Below the pieces are notes generated by a model. It had not been told where the DNA came from, did not search any database, and worked only from the letters and a program-made list of their open reading frames with translations. The translations under genes and the position numbers were made by a program. 64,000 nt of DNA from Pseudoalteromonas ostreae (GTDB lineage: Bacteria; Pseudomonadota; Gammaproteobacteria; Enterobacterales; Alteromonadaceae): the NCBI RefSeq assembly GCF_018069805.1, contig NZ_JAGPYN010000003.1:186001-250000 (forward strand), written 5' to 3'. How positions within the stretch are numbered: the first letter of the stretch is position 1; each line of letters starts with the position of its first letter. Positions 37,664 to 45,010 of the stretch are shown here, piece after piece.

Positions 37664-38332
37664 TTAATGTGTTTGCGTTGAGACAAACTTAGCTGCGTTA
37701 AAGAACAGTTTCTTCTTAATAAATTTATTACTATCAATATCTTGAAAGGTTAGCTCTAGAGTAAACTTCATTTTTGGATCAGGCGTTTCTGAATCAAAAA
37801 CGAGCAAATACTCAACCCAACCTGATTTCATGCACTTTTCATTCTGGTTTCTTAACCTATCTTTGACCAAATGAAATGAATCTAGCTTTAGAATATCCCA
37901 GTCAATATATTCATAATCACAGGTTGGCTTGGGATCTCGCCATTTCACCATTTGCACTTTAACATCATCGTTTAAATCTGATTTAAAAGGAAAAAAGTTA
38001 ATCTTATTCAATTCTCCTTTTACACTTACGCTAATCTGAAATAGGGTTTCACCAACTGAGCCCATATATGAGCCTTGCCTTTCAACTGGGATAAAAAATA
38101 ACTCAAAATGGCTATCTGTTCTCACCGAGTTATAGGGTATAACTAGAACCTCAAAATCTTCAAACTTTAACTCTTTTGAAACCGCATCATCATAATATGT
38201 GTATGTTTTATTTGGATCAAAAGTTGGTTCGGCTGTTATGCTGCCTACACTACCAATGTGATAGCTTATATTGGCACAACTAAATAGAAAAATTGTACAT
38301 ATCGAAATTAAGAAGCTCTTTGCCAGTTCCAT
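37664..38332 (-). CDS. Cassette-encoded hypothetical lipoprotein
   Basis: A 222-residue protein from the ATG at 38332, only 5 bases downstream of an attC-like GTTAGGT. The N-terminus is a lipoprotein signal (S-F-L-I-S-I-C-T-I-F-L-F-S-C-A-N) with lipobox L-F-S-C. The mature part is beta-rich with no repeats; I do not recognise the family. The stop codon TAA is followed directly by the CCTAA core of a second attC-like end. One gene fitting tightly between two such cores is what an integron cassette looks like. Base composition is AT-rich and codon use is unlike the housekeeping neighbours. Confidence 0.72.
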   Translation of the reverse strand: MELAKSFLISICTIFLFSCANISYHIGSVGSITAEPTFDPNKTYTYYDDAVSKELKFEDFEVLVIPYNSVRTDSHFELFFIPVERQGSYMGSVGETLFQISVSVKGELNKINFFPFKSDLNDDVKVQMVKWRDPKPTCDYEYIDWDILKLDSFHLVKDRLRNQNEKCMKSGWVEYLLVFDSETPDPKMKFTLELTFQDIDSNKFIKKKLFFNAAKFVSTQTH

Positions 38333-38337
38333 TTTAA

Positions 38338-38388
38338 ACCTAACGCTCAAAGCAGCCGCGCGGTGTTAAGCGTCGGCTGCCTTTGCTT
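38338..38388 (-). repeat. attC-like recombination site (interrupted)
   Basis: Read on the minus strand the segment is AAGCAAAGGCAGCCGACG-CTTAACACCGCG-CGGCTGCTTTGAGC-GTTAGGT. GCAGCCG and CGGCTGC form the stem with the unpaired spacer expected of attC, and GTTAGGT matches the R' core GTTRRRY. The other core (R'') would lie where the group II intron sequence now begins at 38389, so the site is cut there. No integron integrase gene is in the window. Confidence 0.55.
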
Positions 38389-38580
38389 GTGTACGCCCGA
38401 CATGGGCATTGACTTATGAGGTGAAAGTCCTCTGTAGGAAGATCACCGTTTAAATAACATACTGTTATTAAACGATAGACACTCGCGAATGGCAAGGGCT
38501 AAATCGCGAGAGATAGTCTGGAGTAAGAGGTGCTAAGAAGAAAGAGGTGCTAAGAAGACACCCACTTTATGATTTGCAAT
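38389..38580 (+). ncRNA. 5' end of a group II intron (fragment)
   Basis: The run begins GTGTACGCCCGACATGGGC, the usual opening of bacterial group II introns (GTGYG...). It continues with GGTGAAAGTCC, GAATGGCAAGGGCTAA and TCGCGAGAG...AGTCTGGAGT, all standard domain I landmarks of this intron type. A short internal duplication of GAGGTGCTAAGAAGA is present near 38527-38557. The reverse-transcriptase-coding part is absent and a RAYT-type transposase follows instead. Confidence 0.6.
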
Positions 38581-38634
38581 GTATCAGTTACGTACTAATT
38601 TTATTATTAGCACAATAAATGAGCAGGTTGTCAC

Positions 38635-39609
38635 ATGGCTATTGCGAGAAAGCGTCAGATAAGTTTGGCTGATACAAAGTACTATCATTGTATTTCTAGG
38701 TGCGTACGTCGAGCCTATCTATGTGGCGAAGATCGTTTTACTGGCCAATCATATGAGCATCGCAGGTGTTGGGTTGAAGAGAAGCTATTGGCTCTTTCTA
38801 ACGTGTTTTGTATTGATGTTTGCGCATATGCAGTGATGAGTAATCATACGCATTTAGTGTTGTATGTTGATGATAAAAAAGCGAAACGACTGAACGATAA
38901 AGCCATTATTATCCGTTGGCATAAATTATGTAAAGGCACCATGCTGACAAATAAATATGTTCAAGGGGGCAAGCTAACGAAAGCTGAATGCTTTTTTTTA
39001 AATGAGACCGTTGATGAGTACCGTGAGCGTTTATCAAGTATTAGCTGGTTTATGCGATTATTAAATGAAGATATAGCTCGCAGGGCGAATAAAGAAGATG
39101 GATGTACAGGGCGATTTTGGGAAGGCCGTTTCAAATCACAAGCACTGTTAGATGAAGCCGCATTGGCTGCATGTATGGCGTATGTTGATTTAAACCCAAT
39201 CAGAGCGAAGATAGCTCACACACCAGAAACATCGGATTACACGAGCGTACAAAAACGGATTGAAAGTGCAACCGACGGTAAACAACCAATACAATTACTA
39301 CGCTTTGCAGGTATGCCAAGGCAGCACATGCCAAAGGGCTTACCATTTGAGTTAAAATCTTATTTAGAACTTGTAGAGTTAACAGGTCGTTGTATACGAG
39401 AAGATAAGCGCGGTTATATAGATAATACTCATTCACGGTTATTGGAGCGGGTAAATATCTCAGCAGATAATTGGTTAAAACTCACGAGGCACTTTACACG
39501 GGTGTTTCATGGCGCAGTCGGGAGGCCAACATCGCAGGAAGGATACTGTGAACATTTAAATAGAAAGCGGCGAGCAAACGTGAGAAATTGTGAAAAGCTA
39601 TTAGCATAA
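38635..39609 (+). CDS. RAYT / IS200-like Y1 transposase
   Basis: A 324-residue protein of the Y1 (HUH) transposase superfamily, in the group that includes REP-associated tyrosine transposases. The family opening Y-Y-H-C-I-S-R is followed by the metal-binding M-S-N-H-T-H-L-V-L. The R-Y-x-E/W-G-R-F-K-S block (G-R-F-W-E-G-R-F-K-S-Q) precedes Y-V-D-L-N-P-I-R-A, whose Tyr is the expected catalytic residue. The frame is intact. The tandem repeat downstream starts within its last codons, so the element edge is blurred. Confidence 0.88.
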   Translation: MAIARKRQISLADTKYYHCISRCVRRAYLCGEDRFTGQSYEHRRCWVEEKLLALSNVFCIDVCAYAVMSNHTHLVLYVDDKKAKRLNDKAIIIRWHKLCKGTMLTNKYVQGGKLTKAECFFLNETVDEYRERLSSISWFMRLLNEDIARRANKEDGCTGRFWEGRFKSQALLDEAALAACMAYVDLNPIRAKIAHTPETSDYTSVQKRIESATDGKQPIQLLRFAGMPRQHMPKGLPFELKSYLELVELTGRCIREDKRGYIDNTHSRLLERVNISADNWLKLTRHFTRVFHGAVGRPTSQEGYCEHLNRKRRANVRNCEKLLA

Positions 39610-40048
39610 AATAGAGCGATATAGTAAACCATCTAAAGCAATTCAAAAACTGCGAATTTGCAGCCTTTTGATATCTAAAATTCAGTATTCAGCGGACATT
39701 AGTCACGTTATTTATTACAAACAACATTTCCTCGAAGAGTAATTGCGGGCAGGCAGTTGTTTGCACGGTTAAGTTTGATGACTTCAGCATTTATTTATAA
39801 TGGGTGTCAATTATTTTAATTATTTTGTTCTTTTTATTAGCATAAAATAGAGCGATATAGTAAACCATCTAAAGCAATTCAAAAACTGCGAATTTGCAGC
39901 CTTTTGATATCTAAAATTCAGTATTCAGCGGACATTAGTCACGTTATTTATTACAAACAACATTTCCTCGAAGAGTAATTGCGGGCAGGCAGTTGTTTGA
40001 ACGGTTAAGTTTGATGACTTCAGCATTTATTTATAATGGGTGTCAATT
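39599..40048. repeat. 214-bp direct tandem duplication (period 236 bp)
   Basis: Bases 39599-39812 and 39835-40048 are near identical over 214 bases; one difference I can see is GTTTGCACGG against GTTTGAACGG. A 22-base AT-rich spacer separates them. The first copy begins with the last codons of the RAYT gene, so the duplication includes its stop region. Each copy holds a small CTGC-GAATTT-GCAG hairpin. The copies look recent, and the flanking text after copy 2 repeats TTTTGTTCTTTTT in slipped form. Confidence 0.9.
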
Positions 40049-40081
40049 TTGTTCTTTTTTCAATTTTGTTCTTTTTCTCAA

Positions 40082-40452
40082 GTTGAGTCGTTTCGTATGC
40101 AAACGCGAAATAACCTAGAAAAAATTATTGTAATAATAGCATTTATTGCGGTAAGACTTCTTCAGTTACGTGAATTTGTTGGTGATAAAGATGAGGCAAA
40201 GTCAATTAGTTGCGAACAATTTTTAACTCTATTGAATGGAAGCTGCTCTGGTCAAAGACCGAAACTAAAAAAATGTCTAGCACAACGCCTTCATTACATT
40301 GGGCTTATTATGCACTTGCCAAATTAGGCGGGTGGCACAACAGCAAGCAAACTGGTGTTGTTGGTTGGGAAGCTTTATGGAAAGGTTGGTTTTCACTGAG
40401 CCAAATGCTAGAAGGCGCTCGATTCATGCAAGCGCAACAACAGAAGATGTGA
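40082..40452 (+). pseudogene. IS4-family transposase C-terminal remnant, frameshifted
   Basis: The frame from 40082 reads V-E-S-F-R-M-Q-T-R-N-N-L-E-K and A-V-R-L-L-Q-L-R-E, and the frame ending at 40452 continues E-W-K-L-L-W, A-K-L-G-G-W-x-x-S-K-x-T-G and G-W-x-x-L-W-x-G-W. Together they match the C-terminal part of Tn5/IS4-like transposases. The frameshift lies near 40233. The N-terminal DDE portion is missing, cut at the end of the tandem duplication. Not functional. Confidence 0.75.
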
Positions 40453-40509
40453 TCAAGAGACAGGTGTCAGGATAGTTGTCGCCTCTAATATTTAGTAGAG
40501 GCAAATAAA

Positions 40510-40868
40510 ATGAGACGTCGATTTACACAAGAATTTAAAGTTCATGCTGTTGAAAAAGCATTATCTCAATGTGATGATGTTCACCTAGAAGATATTGAAC
40601 GTGATTTAGGGGTAGGTTATTCAACATTACAACGTTGGATTACACTCGCTAAAAAGCATGAACTTGAGACTCAACATACAGGCCTCCAAATGACATCAGA
40701 AAAGCGACCACAAGATTGGGGTTAGAAGAAAGGCTCAACGCGGTTATTGAGTGTGGAAGTTTAGATGAGGTTGCTATGAGTGAATACTGCCGTAATAAAG
40801 GGCTTTACCCGCATCATATTCAGCAATGGAAGAAAGACTTTTTTGACCATTACACACCTGACGCATGA
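40510..40868 (+). pseudogene. IS3-type OrfA-like transposase subunit, frameshifted
   Basis: The first frame (40510-40725) starts M-R-R-R-F-T-Q-E-F-K-V-H-A-V-E-K-A-L and has a helix-turn-helix (L-G-V-G-Y-S-T-L-Q-R-W-I). It ends early at D-W-G-stop. The neighbouring frame continues the homology: L-E-E-R-L-N-A-V-I-E-C-G-S-L-D-E, then Y-C-R-N-K-G-L-Y-P-H-H-I-Q-Q-W-K. A one-base change in the GGGG at 40718-40721 explains the break. No OrfB follows, so the element is incomplete. Confidence 0.6.
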
Positions 40869-40902
40869 TTACTCCTTAGATAAAAATGGAAGGACAGAAA
40901 CG

Positions 40903-40934
40903 AAAAAGCCCATCGGAAGGATGGGCTTGGTTTT
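40903..40934. terminator. Hairpin terminator downstream of the toxin-like gene
   Basis: AAGCCCATC, loop GGAAG, GATGGGCTT with A and T runs. It lies about 160 bases beyond the minus-strand gene at 41087 and can act in both directions. Confidence 0.7.
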
Positions 40935-41086
40935 TAGGGGGATTAAGGATTTTTTATCAGATCCCAAATTTACAAAAAGTGAAAATCAAAAACTCTGTCC
41001 CCTTGAACAAAAAAAATAGCGTATTAAAACTCCATTTAGATAAAATTTAGGGAAGCTTCACTCTCCCCAAAATTCATCTGCCAAGA

Positions 41087-42325
41087 CTATATAACCTTTA
41101 GTAATGATGGAGTTTCAACTGTTGTTTTCCCATCAGGGAATTCTGAATGTATGAAATAGTCAACCTCAAAAGATAATGCATTGGATACTGTTGAATTATC
41201 ATCTCTTTTAACAACTAGACTATAAGAAATAGCCCAAACTGCTTGAGCTTTATTAGGTGGCACTGAGATCGACCGCGTTATCGATTTTTCAGTAAATTCA
41301 GTAATGCCAGTCGATCTTGTCCAACCAAGTTCAACTGAAACTGTTGCAGAGACCTTACCGCCCGTACCTAAAAAGCTCACTCCACCTTCAGCGGTCACAG
41401 AGACACCTGTTTTCGTACTAAAGGAACTACTTTGCGTAGTGGACACTCCTGTTGAAATGGTTTCATCCACATGCTGAATAACAGATGTTTGATTGTAGTC
41501 ATAAAGCTCAGTTTTATAACTTATGTATCGATCTACTTTGTAAAAAGGCGAGTTGCTGACTTTCCAGGCCAAATCTTTGAAATCATCTTTAACTGCAGTG
41601 AATGGAACATAGACAGTACGATCTAAAGATGGTGTAGTAGTTGACGCTGGAGGGTCATAACTGGTTAAAGTTGGATAAGGAGGATTCTCGGCACTTTCTG
41701 TTGGTAATAACAAGTTTAAGCAATGAAGAACACTGGCACCGACAGGTGGATTATAATTATTATTCCCAACAAATGACCCAACAGATATCAGCCCTTTTTC
41801 AGTGTCATAATATTCTGCTGGAACATTGATTTCAAAAGAGCCGAAATCAGCACTTGCACCGGACCCATGATCAGCCCAGATTCCATTCCCAACAACCGCA
41901 CCATAAGCTAAATCAGCTCTTACGCAAGTAATATCCTCTAAAGAAGGTGAGTTATAACCTTTTACAAACACATCACCCAAAGCGACATAACCATCAGGGG
42001 CCACCGGCCGCCAACAAGAGCCATCTTTATGCGCACCAGACCCAGAATCCTTCCATATCATATCAAATTTAACTGGAGATCTTAGAGCAGGAGCACCCTC
42101 CTTTATCGAAGCCTCTTTGACGCACAAAGCAGCCACAGTACCATTTATACCTCCATAATGATTTACACCGACGGAACCTAATGCTTTAAAGCCGCTTGGT
42201 GGAAGAGGATGCCAATATGCGCCATCTTTTGATGCGCCACTCCCAGAATCATCCCAACGAAAATCGAATTTATCAGTAAACGTTATAACTAACTCACCAA
42301 ACTGCTTAGCTTTTTCTGCACTCAT
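41087..42325 (-). CDS. Vps62-like triple-repeat protein with aerolysin-type beta-pore-forming C-terminal region (candidate toxin)
   Basis: A 412-residue protein with no signal peptide. The N-terminal 205 residues contain three repeats, each built on W-x-D-x-G-S-G-A (residues 24-31, 91-98, 150-157), followed in the first two by x-K-D-G-x-x-W-x-P and G-(F/Y)-x-A-L-G, a pattern I associate with the Vps62 (DUF946) family. A linker (about 210-250) leads to a C-terminal half with F-Y-K-V-D-R-Y-I-S-Y, then a long Ser/Thr/Val-rich alternating stretch (about 285-358), the type of sequence that forms membrane-inserting hairpins in aerolysin/ETX-MTX2-like toxins. AAAGGA upstream of the ATG supports the start. 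No immunity or export gene is adjacent. Toxin activity is inference. Confidence 0.78.
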   Translation of the reverse strand: MSAEKAKQFGELVITFTDKFDFRWDDSGSGASKDGAYWHPLPPSGFKALGSVGVNHYGGINGTVAALCVKEASIKEGAPALRSPVKFDMIWKDSGSGAHKDGSCWRPVAPDGYVALGDVFVKGYNSPSLEDITCVRADLAYGAVVGNGIWADHGSGASADFGSFEINVPAEYYDTEKGLISVGSFVGNNNYNPPVGASVLHCLNLLLPTESAENPPYPTLTSYDPPASTTTPSLDRTVYVPFTAVKDDFKDLAWKVSNSPFYKVDRYISYKTELYDYNQTSVIQHVDETISTGVSTTQSSSFSTKTGVSVTAEGGVSFLGTGGKVSATVSVELGWTRSTGITEFTEKSITRSISVPPNKAQAVWAISYSLVVKRDDNSTVSNALSFEVDYFIHSEFPDGKTTVETPSLLKVI

Positions 42326-42452
42326 GATAATTATCCTTTAATTAAATCAACAAAAAACATCCACTTCCAACTATAAAAAACTAACATCAGCCTTCAAAAT
42401 CAAAATTAGCGTTTTAATTTAAACATTTCAATTACACGGCATTACACGAACT

Positions 42453-42482
42453 AAAAAAGCCCACGCTCGGTGGGCTTTTTGT
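42453..42482. terminator. Bidirectional hairpin upstream of the toxin-like gene
   Basis: AAAAAAGCCCAC, loop GCTCG, GTGGGCTTTTTG. It isolates the toxin-like gene from sequence to its right. Confidence 0.8.
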
Positions 42483-42790
42483 TTTTGTTACTTATGCTTA
42501 GGCATTGCCAGTCGTCTAGGAAGGTGCGGTTGGTGTATTCCTTGATGTGGTCGACGTTGTCGTTTACCCAGTCTAGTGTGCGTAGCTGTGCGATTTGCTG
42601 TTGGTACATGCGGATGGCTTGTACTATGTCGTTTAGGTCGCTGGCGGGGAGGACGACGGGGTTGCTTTACAGTTTTATGGAGGTGACGATGTTGTTGATC
42701 AATTACTTTCCTCGGAGGTAATCACTCTCGGCTTCCAGCGCGGCGGTGTCGGCTGAGGGGGCGGGAAGGTGTTTTTGTTCGTCTAGGCGC
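42483..42790 (-). pseudogene. Broken coding-like sequence of unusual composition
   Basis: On the minus strand this piece reads L-D-E-Q-K-H-L-P-A-P-S-A-D-T-A-A-L-E-A-E and, after stops, N-P-V-V-L-P-A-S-D-L-N-D-I-V-Q-A-I-R-M-Y-Q-Q-Q-I-A-Q-L-R-T-L-D-W-V-N-D. Its codons end in C or A and are far richer in GC than neighbouring genes, so it is probably a decayed foreign gene. The first piece faintly resembles tails of large DNA methyltransferases, but I would not name it. Confidence 0.35.
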
Positions 42791-43425
42791 TATTTTTTAT
42801 CTGACCCCAAACTCTAATCCAAAATGTTAAGTTTACATTTTAGTATTTATGCGACACGCAGTTTGTGTTGCATAATCGCTTGTTGGACTGAGGCGCTACC
42901 TGCTCGGTGTGTCAGAGTTGGTGTTGTTTATGCTATGGACTTTACATATATAGAAAGGCTTTTTATGACCTAAGCGATATCAAGCTAGTTTCATTGCCGT
43001 GACTGTCGTATCTAAGCTGTCCCTGCGTTACTCAGCGTTTATTATCTATCCATTACACCTAAATTCTGCTCGATAAGCAATTATATTTTTTGCACACAAA
43101 CCTTGACTTCAGACATCAAAATTCGTAACTGTCCGCTCCAAGCTCTTCGAAAGAAATATAGCCAGCAGTTTATGTGCGTGCCCTGAGTATTCGTTAGCGA
43201 GCCGTGGAGCACTTGCTGGCTCGAAAGAAAAGCGGTAATCATCAAATGATTTTCACTCATTATTCGTAGCCAGTAAGCACATACCCTAAACCACTTTAAA
43301 GTGTAGTTCTTAGGTGTGAATGACTATATCACGCTTAATCCCGCCGCTCAGATCGTCACGGACAACTAATTAAATACCACTACATACGACTAAGTACCAC
43401 ACACCATAAAACCGGGATTCCCCCC
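42791..43425. other. Gene-free stretch with a local repeat cluster
   Basis: About 630 bases without a plausible gene. Near 43158-43290 three related words occur: AGCCAGCAGTTTATGTGC, GCACTTGCTGGCT (inverted) and AGCCAGTAAGCAC, and TCGAAAGAAA appears twice. They could fold, but I cannot assign a role. Confidence 0.4.
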
Positions 43426-43530
43426 ACGGCAATTTTTACTTTGAATTTAAGTGCTTTTTGTATAGCTTTGAGTTTTTCGCGGTCGTCGCCTTGTATTTCG
43501 ATGATGCCGTATTTTATTGCTCCGCATTAG
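43426..43530 (-). pseudogene. Diverged second copy of the yciH 3' end
   Basis: The minus strand reads G-A-I-K-Y-G-I-I-E-I-Q-G-D-D-R-E-K-L-K-A-I-Q-K-A-L-K... and matches the end of YciH (G-A-V-K-D-G-I-I-E-V-Q-G-D-D-R-E-K-L-K) with few substitutions. It lacks the stop codon and the first three quarters of the gene. It lies in the same orientation as the intact gene about 800 bases away. Confidence 0.88.
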
Positions 43531-43562
43531 CTACTTTGGCTTTCCTGCTATCTATTATTAGT

Positions 43563-43850
43563 TTATTTTGACCTGAATTTAGCACCGCATTTATGGCAGA
43601 GTTTAGGTCTGATTTCTACGCCTTCACTACCTGATGCAAATGGAATGGAGTTACATTTTGGACACCTGTAATACAACCAAATACCAATGTTAAATACGAG
43701 CACTCCGATTAATGCACCATAAAAAGGATTTAGAAACTCAATATCAAAATATTGAAGAATAAAGCCACTTGAAAAGCATACAAGAGTTAATAGCAATATG
43801 AGATAAAACCGTTTTTTTACTGGTTTAAATTGCTCCGATACATCATCCAT
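43563..43850 (-). CDS. Small membrane protein with C-terminal zinc ribbon
   Basis: A 95-residue protein. Two membrane segments (about 14-33 and 41-60) are followed by a cytoplasmic-type zinc ribbon with C-P-K-C and C-H-K-C pairs about 20 residues apart. I do not know a function. It lies between intact yciH and the diverged yciH fragment, reading in the same direction, so it is probably cargo of the insertion. GGAGCAA lies about 11 bases upstream of the ATG. Confidence 0.72.
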   Translation of the reverse strand: MDDVSEQFKPVKKRFYLILLLTLVCFSSGFILQYFDIEFLNPFYGALIGVLVFNIGIWLYYRCPKCNSIPFASGSEGVEIRPKLCHKCGAKFRSK

Positions 43851-43950
43851 AATTGAGTGTTGCTCCAGTTAAATTAACGCTGCCGTTGGCGGTAAAATGA
43901 GAGTGGCTAAATCGCGAGGAACAAGCGAAGCAAGTTACCACGCTACTTTA

Positions 43951-44073
43951 TTACTTTGTTTTATTGTAAGAAAAGCACCTTAGGTATTCGTCTTCACACA
44001 GCTCTATATCCAAAGCTGCACTAGCTTTTAGAGCAGAGACTAGTTTTTTATTGGGTAGATTATCTAATATCAT
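43951..44073 (-). CDS. Possible 40-residue small protein
   Basis: A short frame reading M-I-L-D-N-L-P-N-K-K-L-V-S-A-L-K-A-S and ending S-Y-N-K-T-K. Its amphipathic helical opening and AGAG four to eight bases ahead of the ATG make it plausible, but 40 codons can occur by chance. It lies inside the putative insertion next to the zinc-ribbon gene. The rest of the 43851-44216 gap holds nothing I recognise. Confidence 0.3.
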   Translation of the reverse strand: MILDNLPNKKLVSALKASAALDIELCEDEYLRCFSYNKTK

Positions 44074-44216
44074 TTAAGCTCTCTTTGTGTGGGAGTAGAC
44101 AATTTTATCTCCGATGTTTTTCTTTGTATTACAATATATTGATCATAAATTAAGAAAGTACATATATGCAATTAGGTCATCAAGTCTCTGCTTTTTATAG
44201 GCAAGCCGGCGGCTCA

Positions 44217-44546
44217 TCACCCTCCGGCAATTTTTACTTTGAATTTGAGTGCTTCTAGGATGGCTTTGAGTTTTTCGCGGTCGTCGCCTTGTACTTCTAT
44301 GATGCCGTCTTTTACCGCGCCGCCTTGGCCCATTTTACTTTTAATGGTTTTGGCGAGTTTTTTTAAATCGTGTTGCTCGCTGTCAATACCAGTTACTAAC
44401 ATAACACCTTTACCTTTACGGCCTTTGGTTTGGCGTTCGATGCGCAGGGCGCCGTCTTTAAATACTTTACTAGCCACTTCTATGCTTGGTTTTGGTTGGC
44501 TGATACGGCCTGTTTCGGTTGAATAAACGAGATTACTATCACTCAT
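44217..44546 (-). CDS. yciH: SUI1-family translation factor YciH
   Basis: A 109-residue protein of the eIF1/SUI1 family. The core is visible as V-M-L-V-T-G-I-D-S-E-Q-H-D-L-K-K-L-A-K, then K-M-G-Q-G-G-A-V-K-D-G, then I-E-V-Q-G-D-D-R-E-K. E. coli YciH influences initiation fidelity and acts in stress. The gene is complete, ending I-A-G-G. Its 3' end was evidently the target of an insertion: a diverged copy of the last ~100 bases lies at 43426-43530. Confidence 0.95.
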   Translation of the reverse strand: MSDSNLVYSTETGRISQPKPSIEVASKVFKDGALRIERQTKGRKGKGVMLVTGIDSEQHDLKKLAKTIKSKMGQGGAVKDGIIEVQGDDREKLKAILEALKFKVKIAGG

Positions 44547-44704
44547 GCTTAACCTGCATTTAAAAAGTTAAATAAACAATGGGCAAGATAATATCAAATC
44601 TAATAACAAATTTGTGCATAGGGAGTTTTATTTTTGGTGATTTTTCATTAACAAGTTATATTTAATACTAATTAAGAATGGATAATCTGAGCAGGAGTTA
44701 CCTA

Positions 44705-45010
44705 ATGAGTCTAAGTAAGAGTGCATCAGCAGATGGTGCGACACTGACTATTCAAATTAAAGGGAAGTTCGACTTTAATTTAGTGCAGTCATTTCGACAG
44801 TCGTATTCTGATATCAATGAAAAAACCGCTAAGGTCGTAATTGACTTGCGAGAAACCGATTATATGGATAGCTCCGCCCTTGGTATGTTGCTGAATATGA
44901 AAAAAACCTTAGGGACCTCGGTCGATGCAATTCAAATCAGTAATTGTCAGCCGCAACTGAAAAAAATTCTGCAAATTTCACGTTTTGATAAAAAGTTTGA
45001 TATTGATTAA
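44705..45010 (+). CDS. STAS-domain anti-sigma factor antagonist (CrsA-like)
   Basis: A 101-residue single STAS domain. The start at 44705 has AGGAG seven bases upstream. The phosphorylatable Ser lies in D-Y-M-D-S-S-A-L-G-M-L (Ser56 or Ser57), where the partner kinase of such systems acts. The stop codon overlaps the start of the next gene (TAATG), which encodes a three-domain regulator, phosphatase and kinase. The pair matches CrsA/CrsR of Shewanella, where the STAS protein binds RpoS or releases it according to its phosphorylation. Control of RpoS here is inference. Confidence 0.88.
   Translation: MSLSKSASADGATLTIQIKGKFDFNLVQSFRQSYSDINEKTAKVVIDLRETDYMDSSALGMLLNMKKTLGTSVDAIQISNCQPQLKKILQISRFDKKFDID

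Noticed and set aside
40690..40725. Programmed frameshift in the IS3 OrfA-like gene
   Set aside because: The shift lies within the OrfA similarity and not at an OrfA/OrfB junction, and no OrfB follows, so a decay mutation is simpler.
40780..41019. A plus-strand open frame covering the IS3 relic end and the terminator
   Set aside because: It reads through a strong hairpin terminator in a frame unrelated to the transposase similarity, and has no ribosome-binding site.
42470..42721. Plus-strand open frame of 83 codons
   Set aside because: The coding-like signal in this stretch is on the minus strand; the plus frame starts inside a terminator and has an odd composition.
43851..43950. A further attC-like site upstream of the zinc-ribbon gene
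   Set aside because: GCGTTAATT does not match the GTTRRRY core and no complementary left core or stem of the right spacing could be found.
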